Assembly (NCBI GenBank): GCA_013397795.1
Contig: VZTJ01000523.1
Span: 3,844,598 to 3,908,597, forward strand
Source of the DNA: Orthonyx spaldingii
Taxonomy: Eukaryota; Chordata; Aves; Passeriformes; Orthonychidae
Direction of reading: 5' to 3'
Length of the DNA stretch: 64,000 bases
A program made the position numbers and the translations under genes. Below the pieces are notes generated by a model that was not told the origin of the DNA, did not search any database, and saw only the letters and a program-made list of their open reading frames with translations. Of this stretch, positions 49,201 to 60,100 are shown piece after piece. Numbering within the stretch: position 1 is the first letter of the stretch; the number at the start of each line of letters is the position of its first letter.

Positions 49201-52200
49201 GAGCAGAGGGCCCATTTCATGGGAGGACAAGGTAGGGTCTATGGCGAAGAAGCCTGTGAGACCAGGGTCTTTCCAAGCCATGTAAGGAGCCAGTGGGAAC
49301 TGCCAAGGCAGCAATCTCCAAGCCAAAACAGGAAGGAACACCGTAGAGTTCAGTAACAAGCACACTGCTAAAGCTCTGCTCCAAATACATGTTCTTACAG
49401 AAAGAAACTTCGCTGTTTGCCTAAACATTATTTCCATATGAAATTGGTCTGTTAAAACTGATTAAATAATCCAAGAGCTGAAAATTTTTCTTGATGCTGC
49501 TGAATAGGAGCATTGAACTTGGTAGGATTGGATTAATTGAGTGGGGGAGAGGCAAATTCAGCAGCAGAATTAACAGGTTGTTACTCCCAGGTGAGAAATG
49601 GAACCACAGCTTCCCAGCACAGTGAATGCAGCCAGCACTTCCCTGTGCCAGACTCACTAATGGGCCTTTATGGTGCAGCCCCAACAACATCCATCCCACA
49701 CCAAGAACGTCTTTGAACCTGGGGAGAGAGGAAAGCAAACTGGAGGAAGTCATCCTAAAACACAACTTGTTGGTGCCCACTTCCCTTACAAGCTGCTTGG
49801 AACAGCAGCTAGAAGGCATTGGGATAAAGGAGAGATTTTCAGGTAGGTAAATGCCAAAATATTGCAGAAAGTTAAAATTTGGATTAAATTAGCTCCAGCT
49901 ATCAACTGCATTCATAAAATCAGTATTAGATTTTTGGTGGATTTTGGCTGCTGCTGCTGCTGAAAAGTCATTTCTTTTGTCCTCTCCTCCTTTGTGAGTG
50001 GGACAGTGTAACCATCATTTCCAGGGTTCTCCTTGGCCAAGTTCACTTTCCTTTGGAATGGGAATGGCTGGCCAACGGCAGCACATTGCCTGTACCAAAC
50101 CCCTGCAGGGAATCCAGGCAATGTAACAAGGCTATTAAATCCAGGCCTGCCAGGAAATGTAGGGAGAGCAGGTGGCAGTCTGAAGCAAAAGGTCTGCACA
50201 GAGTTTGGGAAATGGGAACTATTCCTGACAAATCTCATTCTTACTGCAGGTAGAGCCACTCTTCAAACCCCAAGCAAACATCTTACATCAACTTAGGGAA
50301 GGAAACACTTCAGATCAAGTTTCTGTCCTTGTGCTAAGCACCTTCCCCATCATCAGTACAACCTGCTCTTTATTCTTGCTTTTTCCAAAGGCAGTGAGGC
50401 AGTTACCAGGGACTCTCTGTTCTCTGCCAAGGAGCTCTGCACAAAACAAAATTTGCATGACTGACTGTTCTTCTTTTTGTCCAAGGAGATTTCCTGGACA
50501 AATGATCTTTCAAAAGCAGCGACCTTCGAGCTGTTACAAAGAAAAACATCTAAACAGTGTTAAGTTACTTAGAAATATTTTCGTGCTTAAATAACTGAAA
50601 AATTATTCTCTATTCTCATATTTCCCATAAGTGCTCACTGCCGGGCAGAGATCAATCAGACTGATTTTTAGATCATTACATAGATCTGAGAAGTCATTTA
50701 AGAGTCTTCAAAAAATGTCCTCTCAGTCAGATGCAAAGCACTGGTAACAAAATACTGTAACTCAGATTGGTGTTTTATCTCAACACCACTTGGAACAATA
50801 AAATATTCATAAAAAGCCACTACAGGAATATATTATCTCATCAGCACACGGTGATAAGATTAAACTGTTTAGTGTTAGAAGTGATAAGGATTACCATATC
50901 AGTGTTTAGCTTGTTGAAATCATATTACCTAGTGCCATTGACAGTAATCACATCAAAATTCTGGATAATTTTAAACGATTCAGTAATAATTACCAGACTG
51001 TGATGTAGGCAAAGGGAGATGCTGGGACCTGCACAGCCAGTGCCAAATTTGTACAATGACTCAGTGTGATGGGATTTGTACCTTAAGAAAATTGACTGAG
51101 ATGATTCCTCTTAATCTTTCCTTTGGGGAAGGTACTGCTCCAAATTAGAGCAGAACAGGAGGGAAACAAGTATGGAAAATATTTTTTAAATTATCCAGCA
51201 GCTCTACAGCTCCTGTAGCAAAATCAGGACCAAGTTTGGGCTCTTTGGGGTAGGGAGCAGTCTACAGTGGTCTGTGTTTAGCCATTATTCCTGCAGGCTC
51301 TTAGACCATGTGGCAACACAAATAAATAGCCAGAGATGACACATTCAGTGAGAACTTGAGCACAGAGCATTTCAGTTTGGTTGAACAGACGCAGCTTTGA
51401 CACACACTGTTAGGCAGCCACTTTCACAAGAACTGGCCTAAGAGCTTAACTTTTATAATTTATTATTATTTGTTTACTGTGTTCAGTGTGCTCAACCTCC
51501 CAGACACACCCATACACATACACATACAGCAACTGCCAACCTCAGAGAGAGCTTATGCTTGATGGAAAGCCACAGAATAAATAAGTAGACACATAAACAC
51601 TGAAAAGACAAGAGATTATGAGAACAGACTTACTTATTTTACTTACCTATTTTGACCCCTGCAAGAACTAAAATTTGTATGGGAATTTGTTTTCTAAGAC
51701 AACACACAGGTGTAATTCTATGAAGTGAGAACTGGTAGGCAGGCACAGGATGGCAGATAGGAAAGGAGTGGATCTATTTCTATAGGTTACATGTGCATGT
51801 TCTTTCTCACTTCATTCCCTTCTGTATAAGTTGGTCTCCTGCCCTTACTAAACTATTATGCAGAAAGGATGATCTCAGATACAGAACTGGTGTCACACAC
51901 TGAAGCGTCAAACCCTTTCTGCCAGCCAACCAAGCAGCCACATGACCACCACGTCTTCCCTTGAACTCATTTATCTTTTGTCACTGCTTAGAACACTCTG
52001 TCTAATTTTAGAAGGCAGTTCTGCAGCCCTTGCAGTGAATAATACTTGTTCTGGCCAATAGTCCCAAAATGCACAAATAGGAGTGCCAGAATGACAGAAA
52101 CCCAGAGCTGGGACAGAGCTGAAGAGGTCATGGGGTCCCTCTGATCAGACCTGTCTTTCTTGGCTGACACTCACCCAGACACAGAGCCCCCATGCTGGAG

Positions 52201-55200
52201 CTTTACTGTTTTCCCAGCAATCTATCCCACTATTACTTCCCTACCCCTACCTGATAATGTTTTCCTTAAAATCAAATAATCTTCCCTGATTAAAACCACG
52301 CCAATCATCTTTTATTTTCTCAGTTTCAAAGAAAGCAGATTATCATCCTTCATTTACCTCTTCTTTAGATTTGAAAAAAAAAATTCCAATTCTTTAACTT
52401 TCTTCATTCATCTGCTCATTATTTTTTCTGACTTCCTCTAGATGTTCACCAGCTGTCTCGTACTTTCTCAGGCAGCACCCCCAGAGTGTTCCTGCTGATC
52501 CCCAGCACTGCTGATGAGCAGAGGGGGGCTGTGTGTCCCAGAGCCCACCCTCTGTCCCTGCTCTCAGGCACTTCCCTTTTCACAACACGAGGCCAATGTT
52601 GACTCATGCTCAGCTTGTGACATCCCAGATTATTTTCTGCTCTATCTGCTATTTAGCAAACTGCCCTGTGTCATGCCTTTCTGCACTGAATTGTTCTTGT
52701 CTAAATGTTTTATCTTGCATCAGTCCCTATTTACTCTCATATTCTCCTGGACTATATCTCTAACTTTCATGATCATTTTGAATTCTATGTTTGTACTTTA
52801 TCATACCAGCAGTGCATAAAATGATAAAGGAATGTTTCCCATTCTGTCATCCAGGTAACTAATAAACATCCTGGGCTAAGGACAAACTAAAAGCTGGAAT
52901 CTGTATCTCTTCTATTAGGCAATATTGTCTAATAACTTCACATCTAAGGAATTATTCACCCAGATAAATACAAGTGAACTTGAGCCAGAGCTGAGAAATG
53001 AGGTCCTATGGGTACAGATGTATTAGTAACACCAAGGTTTGCAGGTATTTGTCCCAGCAGGAGAGTAATAAACAAGAATGTGCAGTTAAAGCCCATTTGG
53101 AAAGAAGATTGGGCAGCTACAGTAATTTTCATGCCATCAATTTTCTTTCCATCAGTCATGGCAGTTATATTCACCACAGGAAACCACTATAATCTGTCAC
53201 AACACAGGCCTTACACTTTTGGACTTAAAACGTTTTGAAATACTTGTTCATAATTTTTCAAAATCCTACACATGGATATAAATATACAAACACATTTAAT
53301 TTCCCTGGTTTCTTGTTTTAGCTCTTACTCAGCAAGACTCTCACATAAGTAAAGTTGAACACACATGAACATTTTTACTGTTAGATACTTCAATGACCAA
53401 AGGAATTCATAGTCTCACAGAAAATCTGGGGGCTGTTTTCTTGAACTAGAATATAAAAAACATTATACCAGATTTCAGACTGAGTCCAGACAAGCAAAAC
53501 ATCTAACACTGTGTAACACTGGATACTTTGGGAAACAGGGTAAGGAATAAATTAATAGGTGGGTGCTTCTTCCTCTGACACCCTCCCCAGATCTATCTGT
53601 GGCTTAGGTATTTTCTGAACATTTCTTTTTGCATCTGGGTCATCACATGTGCAAGCTTCTACCTGACTAATTTCAGCTACTATTATTCCAACTACTTCCA
53701 GTATTCCTTACCCTGAAATGGATAGTATAACCCTGGAATCTCACACTGCATGCAGTGCCGGGGCCCTATTGATCCTGACTTCACAATGCCAATATGCACC
53801 CATCAGTGATTCGGCCTGAAACACCTTTGAAAGATTTGTCAGAAACTATCACATGAAAACTAAAAGGACAGAAGAAATGACTGTAAAATTAAATTATTCA
53901 TTTTTCCACAGGGACGTGGAAAAAAGGACAGTGTTTAAAGGATTAGGATAAATCAGCTACTGCAATCAAATCTGCAAATGTTGCTAAATTGAAAGGTGAT
54001 TCCAACTGCTGCTGAAGGCACGTGAGGTCAAAATTTTAAAGAAGTTTCACCAAAAATGCATAAGCAGTAATTGCATGACTGAACTGAAAATCTGAGAAAA
54101 AAAGTTTAAAAGGAAATAAGACGGATATTACATTTGCAATTGCTGCAACATTAGCTCAAACATTCCTAAACTGCTCATCAGAGAAAAAGATAACACATTT
54201 TCCATATTGGGGCAGATTTTCTCAGCTCAGTTCCTGTGTGCCTAAAGATAAAAGATATGCTTATCAAGCAGTATGGAGAGCAGGGAGGGACAATGCCCCA
54301 CTTCTACCTCAAGAGTCCTTTTATTTCTCATGAATTTTTATGTGCTTGGCCTTTTGATTTTAACTTTACAGCCTCCACTGCACCACCACAAACATCCTGA
54401 GTGTGCAACGCTTGGTTTACTTCCCTTCCTGAAATTCATACTTTCTACTCCGAAGATTTGCACGTGCAGAATATCAGAATTGCAAGCAGTGAGACCACTC
54501 ATATGTGTGTCTGTTGAAATGGAAAGAAAAGAAAATGACATCTAATTTGAAAATGAATATTAGTTGCCCATTCTCTTTGCAAGAATCCCTTTCAGTGAGA
54601 CTGCTCCCATGCCAGTTGTCTCATCTTTCTCAGAGGAACAAAAATGTATAAATAGACTCCGACCCCTTTTATTGCACAGTGTGTTAAAGAAATGGGAAAG
54701 TTAAGGAAAATAACCATAACCTAATAAAAACTCAGAGGCGCTTCAAAACATAATAATGAACACTTTATTACTACAGATATGGAAAGTACAGTCCCATAAC
54801 CACACATTATTTTGAGGCTTGCAAACATAAAATTCACATTCTATCAGGTAGTTTGACCATTTTTTCATACCACACCTATTGTACTTTATGCTGTTGACAA
54901 CCAATACAAACCATTTTAGTGATATTTTCTTATAGCTGCTGATTAAAGGAAGATGGAAAAATACATGGATACAGAACAAGAAATCAAGAAACGTGGGCTG
55001 GGCCTTTTTGCTGTGCTGCTTTATTCATGACAAAACCAGAGACTTTGATTTCAATGACTCAGTCTTCTCATCTGTAAAATGAGGATAACATCTGAATGTC
55101 TCTCAGTGGAATGGCGAAATTTAATTTCAGCATGTGTATAAAAGACATGGAAATTGCTAAGTGGCAAGGTGTTATTACCATATTTTCTAAACATAAGCCT

Positions 55201-55740
55201 AGGAAATTTGGCATTGAATGTGTGGGGGTTTTTCCCCTTTAGCTGCCCTTTTGTTTTAAATTATACTACTAATAATTGACATTCTATTAACACTGAGAGG
55301 AAACAACAGACAAAGGATCCTCTGCACACACATATAGCCAACATAACAAGAAATAAAGAAACAAAGAACAGGGCAAGTCTGTGGTCTGAATATTCAAGTT
55401 AAAATGGAGCCCTGTTTGGAATATTTAAAAGGTTTCTTTTTTGTTCTCTTGAAATACTACCTGATCTTATTGCTACTTTTTCTGCAAGCATCACATTTAT
55501 GGGATGATTTTTGGCCCGGTGGCAGGCAAACTTTCTGTTCATGACTGCAAAGGGACTTCCTTCACAAGGCCCAAGGAACCTGCCCTTTAGTATGGCCATG
55601 GACACTACTTTATCCTCACTCTTCTCAGACTGTAAACTCAGAGGCAAAATGAGATTTATTCCCGAATTTATTGATAACCAACTAGAGCAGCATCTCTCCT
55701 TGAGAGCTCTCTTTCGGAAGGCAATTCATGATCGTTAATA
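43277..55740. other. Intergenic, 12.5 kb without a recognised gene
   Basis: No exon chain, RNA gene or autonomous element is recognised. There are short poly-A runs (43475-43494), CAACACA/ACATACACA-type short repeats near 51510, a (CTG)5 near 49953, and a cluster of GATA motifs near 50833-50888. The longest open frames (43625-44014, 45617-45883) match nothing known and lack flanking splice context. Confidence 0.6.
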
Positions 55741-55825
55741 ACACGGTTTAGATGGTTTGGATTGGAAAGGACCTTAAAGACCACCCGGTTCCAAGCCATT
55801 TGCAGGGATGGGACGACATTTGCAG
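55741..55825 (-). mobile_element. CR1 LINE 3'-end fragment
   Basis: GATGGTTTGGATTGGAAAGGACCTTAAAGACCACCCGGTTCCAAGCC is the typical CR1 tail region in reverse orientation, shown here as separate landmarks GGTTTGGATTGG, AAAGGACCTTAAAGACCA and GGTTCCAAGCC. The GC-rich sequence that follows to 55980 is unassigned. Confidence 0.85.
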
Positions 55826-56019
55826 CTGTTGTGGGGACACGAATCACCCCTGGCCTGTGAGGTATCTGGGGATCTGCCCCATGCCCACCCGGCCAGCAGT
55901 GCTGGGCTCCCCTCAGCACCGGCCCACAGGGGACCATGACAGCTCCCGTGGGGCGGCCAATTCTATCGGCCCCTTTGACAGATGTTCATAGAATATTCGA
56001 AATATTCAACCCCTAAGCC

Positions 56020-56159
56020 ACTAAACCAGAGGCATGTTTAAGAGGTTTCTGGATCTGGCACTGAGTGATGTGGTTTAGTGGCGGCAGTGGCAGTGCTGAG
56101 TGGACAGCTGGACTCGACGATCCTGAAGGTCTCTTCCAGCCTTGACAATTCCATGACTC
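56020..56159 (+). mobile_element. CR1 LINE 3' end
   Basis: TTTAAGAGGTTTCTGGATCT, GGCACTGAGTGATGTGG, TTTAGTGG, GTGCTGAGTGG, ACTCGACGATCCTGAAGG, TCTCTTCCAGCC and a CCATGACTCT tail are CR1 terminal landmarks in plus orientation. It lies tail-to-tail with the next copy. Confidence 0.9.
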
Positions 56160-56546
56160 TAAACCACATCACTCAGCGCCAGATCCAGGCGCTTCTTCAA
56201 CACCTCCAGGGATGGTGACTCTACCACCTCCCTGTGCAGCCTATTCCAACACCCGATCACCTGAACAGTGAACTTCTTTTTTCTGATATCTAATCTGAAT
56301 CTCTGCTGTCGCCGTTTAAGGCCGTTCCGTCTGCTCCTCTCCCTGCAGACAGGGCAGAAGTCACCGGTCCCACCTCACCGCACCCTCCTGTCAGGGAGTG
56401 ATGAGGTGCCCCCCGACCCTCCTGGAGACCCGCGGCTCCCTCAGGGAAGCGATGAGGTGCCTCCTGAGCCTCCTGGAGACCCGCGGCTCCCTCAGGGAAG
56501 CGATGAGGTCCCTCCTGAGCCTCCTGGAGACCCGCGGCTCCCTCAG
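56160..56546 (-). mobile_element. CR1 LINE fragment in reverse orientation, expanded internally to a 51-bp tandem repeat
   Basis: CCACATCACTCAGCGCCAGA, CTCCAGGGATGGTGACTCTAC, CTGTGCAGCCTATTCCAACA, ACAGTGAACTTCTTTTTTCTG, CCGCACCCTCCTGTCAGG and GATGAGG..CTCC..CTCCCTCAG follow CR1 read from the 3' side. Its own tail is missing because it starts inside the element. The last segment is tandemly triplicated. It runs directly into the right-hand CpG island. Confidence 0.85.
56400..56546. repeat. 51-bp tandem repeat, three copies
   Basis: Units start at 56400, 56451 and 56502 with GATGAGGTGCC or GATGAGGTCCC, and each contains CCTCCTGGAGACCCGCGGCT and CCCTCAG. The copies differ by only a few bases. 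An open frame reads through them (EVPPEPPGDPRLPQGSD per unit), but this follows from the 51-bp (17-codon) period. Confidence 0.95.
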
Positions 56547-56662
56547 ACCCGTTCCCCGGTCCCTGCGGGAGGCTCCGCGCCCTTGGCCGCCCCGCTCCAT
56601 CACCCCGTGTCCGTGAGGAAGCACAGAGCGGGACCAAGCCCGGCGCTCCCCGAGGCCGCCCC

Positions 56663-56720
56663 GGATGGCCGCGGGAGCGCTCCCGGAGCCGGGATGGCCG
56701 CGGGAGCGCTCCCGGAGCCG
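56663..56720. repeat. 29-bp direct duplication with internal palindrome
   Basis: GGATGGCCGCGGGAGCGCTC plus CCGGAGCC occurs twice, at 56663 and 56692. Each copy contains the palindrome GGGAGCGCTCCC. It sits about 80 bp upstream of the YY1-type motif. Confidence 0.9.
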
Positions 56721-56800
56721 GAGGGCGGGCGCGGGCGGAGCCTGCGCACTGCGCCCCGCGCCCCGCGGCCCGCCCGGCACTCCCGCGGCCCGCGCTGAAG

Positions 56801-57064
56801 ATGGCGGAGGGTGGCGCGGTGCCCCCGANAGGGCTCGGCTGGCGCCGGCCGCCCTCCCGCGGCCGCCCCGCTGGCCGTCCGGCCCCGTCCCGGGGCGGGG
56901 AAGGGGCACCGCGAGTGGAGGCCGCCGGGGCTGCCCGGCCCCGGCCCCGCTCCCCGCCCGCCCGGTGCGGCCTTTCCCGCAGCTCCGGGCGGTGGTTGCT
57001 GGCTCGGGCTCCCCGCAGCTCGTGGGCAGCGGCGGAGGCGGCTGCGGGAGGCTGCGTTACCCGG
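56801..57064 (+). CDS. Possible first exon of an unidentified gene (partial, runs into gap)
   Basis: An ATG within GAAGATGGCGGAGG opens a frame MAEGGAVP that stays open to the gap, but with an ambiguous base at 56829 and in strongly GC-biased sequence where all frames stay open. It could equally be 5' UTR. No family is recognised and no downstream exon is found in the window. Confidence 0.2.
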
Positions 57065-57198
57065 NNNNNNNNNNNNNNNNNNNNNNNNNNNNNNNNNNNN
57101 NNNNNNNNNNNNNNNNNNNNNNNNNNNNNNNNNNNNNNNNNNNNNNNNNNNNNNNNNNNNNNNNNNNNNNNNNNNNNNNNNNNNNNNNNNNNNNNNNN
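57065..57198. other. Assembly gap (134 N)
   Basis: A run of N inside or at the end of the right-hand CpG island. It is followed at once by AT-rich sequence and a long T run. Confidence 0.99.
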
Positions 57199-60100
57199 TG
57201 GCATTGATTTCTAATCAAGGACTGAATAATGCCCTATTTTATTTTTTACTTTTTTTTTTTTTTTTTAAGCTGGTGTTATAAGAGGGCTGAAAAAGCTCTG
57301 CTTTGGTTTTGTCTTTGGTTGTGTTTATGCGCCTATTTATGCTTAAGGTCCTTAATATACTCTGGAACGAGTATTGTGCATGCACAATGTGTGTTTGCAG
57401 CATAATTTCATGGTACATCTGCACGTGAAAGCTTTGTGGGTGAGCCATTAGAAAAGATAAACATTTTCTTATCCCAGTCACAGGTAAAGAGAATTGTGAT
57501 TTGATCTAAGCTAACTAGGACTAGGTGCAGAAACTACTCTGAGAGCCTCTTGCACGATTTTTTTCAGTGTATCTGTGTAATTACATAAGGAAGAGTGCTG
57601 GCAAAGGGTCCTGAATGCACAGCTCTCAGCTGGCATTCTTCTTCAGGGTGTCCGAAATACTATTTAATTACTTTTTGTTTCTGTTTCAAAATTAAGACAG
57701 TTTAGGGCTCCAGAAGGATAAAGATCTGCCAGGAGATAGTACTTCTCACATGCACAGGCTGTGTCTGTTTGAACCTTATTCCTCCTGCTAGAACAGGTGA
57801 ATTTTATTTTGCATATTGGATGCACTCACTTGGTGACTTCTGAGTTTTTCTTAAGGCAGGCACCTATATTTGCTGACAGCTGTCATGACCTAGATTTAGT
57901 CCCAAAATCAGAGAAGAAATGCTCCTTGGGCCAGGCAGCTCCATCTCCCTTCAGATATGCACATGCTATAATATGCACATCATGTTAAAAAAACAACCCC
58001 CCTCACTAGATCCTGGAAAGGCTAGACCTTGAATTTTTTTCCCTGAGGGGGTAGAAGTCACTGAACCAGAATCTAAACTTCAGTGTACACGGAATGCATT
58101 TGTAGCAGTTATGTGCTCAAAGATAAACTCAGTGCTAATGTGCAGTGAATCAGTGCTGTCTGTGAGCTCACAGTCCACTGCAGCTCTGCTCCTGACTTCT
58201 TGTCAGTAGCACTCCCTGGAGAGAGCAAATAATGTTTAGAAATCATCCTTGCAATCCAGTGGTTGACAATGGAATTTGCAAGATAATTTGCTCTTTGGAG
58301 AAGTTGTGAGCAGTGACCAAGTCTCATATTGCAGCTGTTTGGAGATGTAGAAAAAAAAAGGCACCCAAAGGAACCTCGAAGTTCAGTCCCACGCTGCCCT
58401 TCGGCATGTTTGGGGAGGGACATAACTTCCTGCTTCTCTGAGCTCAGTTGGCTGCGTGGGGGGACTCCTCAGTTCCAAAATACCTGCTAACTAGAGTGCC
58501 TGGACCCAGTTTCTGCTGCTCTGTTGGCAGTTGTGTACTTTGCAGTCTTAATCAATCTGGAGAACAAAAATCTATGCAAAATAAATACAGTGTTGTGTGC
58601 CTTCAGTCGTTTGTCAGTGAACTTCTGTCTGGGAATCTCACATTTAAAGACAATAAATAAAAATAAAGAGCTTCTTGCTGAGAAACCACAGCTCTTTCTG
58701 GCAGCCTGGCTAAGAGGTGTGTGTACATACTGTTTGTATAGTCACCTTCTGTATAGGTTCCTTATTAAAAGACACTTCTGGGTTCTTGTTCACCTCTTCT
58801 GCTCTCTGTGACCAGCTTCTTGATACTTGTTTTATCTGTGGGTGATTGGTGCTTGTTAATTATTTTCGGCCTTGCAAGTGTAGAATCCCATGGTGCCACT
58901 TGTAACTAACTTCCATACCAATTTAGTACATTTGGCAAAAAAATATTCTCTTAAATTCAGTCTAGTATTGAGATAAGGAAAAGGTGTTTCTCCTTCTTTG
59001 AGTATCAACTGTAATTAAGATTCTGCAGGCCAACTCATGCCTGCAGTGCCAGTTCTACAGTGCCTTTGTAATCATTTTCTGCCCTGACACACTTGTCCAA
59101 TCTTATTTCCTTTATGTGGATGACAAAAAAGCAGAATCTGCTGCTACAGCTAGAAGGCAGTTAAGGTACAACTAGAAGGCAGTTCAGGTTTCTGAACATC
59201 ACTTAACATTAGAAATGAATTGTAGTTGTACACTGAAGCAGCAGTGCATAGATGGCAATTGCTTACCCCATTTTTGTTATCCGTGCTTGCTGTTGTCATC
59301 CTTCAGGGATGAAGAGGAATTTTTGATCCTGTTCTAATGCCATAAGTACTGCTGAGCTTGTTAAGATGTGAGAAGAGGGGAATAGTCGAGTACTTGTGGT
59401 TTATCCAGTAAGTGAGGTTTTCCTTGAGTGGTGTGGGTAATCAGAGGAAAAATGCCTATAATTTAAGCTGCTGTAGTCTACATTTATTGTCTTCATTTTC
59501 ACTGAAATACTGAAAACTCCTGTCTTTTGTAGTATGGGTGGTAGAGAATGTTGTGATGTTTGCAAAGGATTTCCACTCATGTGCTGTTGCCAGGATTTCC
59601 ACTCATATATTGAATTGCTGTTGTAAAGGTTGTTCAAAACAGTATATTGAAATGCTGTTCATATATATTTGCCTTTCCAAGACCAACATGATCTTTTGGG
59701 AAACCTGTCTCAGGTTTGGGAAAAAAATCAAGTGCCTTGCTCACCAAATCTAGCTGCAGGCATAAATTCCATGACCTGCAAGTCCCAGTTTCGTTGGAAG
59801 TTTTCTAATAAAACAACAGCTTCATTCCGTGTAATCAGTTTTTATTCCCTGTATAAGTGACACTATGTGGCTTTGTCCATCTTGCCCAGACCACAGTTGT
59901 TAGCAACAGCTTTACCAAGTGCATGTACACAGAATTGGCATGAAAAGAAAGATGGACGGATGGACGGATGGACGGATGGACGGATGGACGGATGGACGGA
60001 TGGACGGATGGACGGATAACTAATAGTGCAATGTCATTGCTGAAGCAAGTAGTCAGGAACATCTACAGATTCGTCTGGTCTCTAGGTAACAGTTATAAAA

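Larger units (their letters stand above)
56547..57064. promoter_or_regulatory. CpG island, likely promoter of a further plus-strand gene
   Basis: Very GC- and CpG-rich sequence with a YY1-type motif AAGATGGCGG at 56798-56807, which often marks the start site or initiator ATG of vertebrate genes. It is cut by an N run at 57065. In human the gene beyond ZC4H2 on this side is MTMR8, but nothing here identifies the gene. Confidence 0.6.

Noticed and set aside
52060..52160. Possible degraded CR1 (minus orientation)
   Set aside because: Only loose similarity to the CR1 tail region (AATGACAGAAACCCAGAG, GATCAGACC); not enough to support a call.
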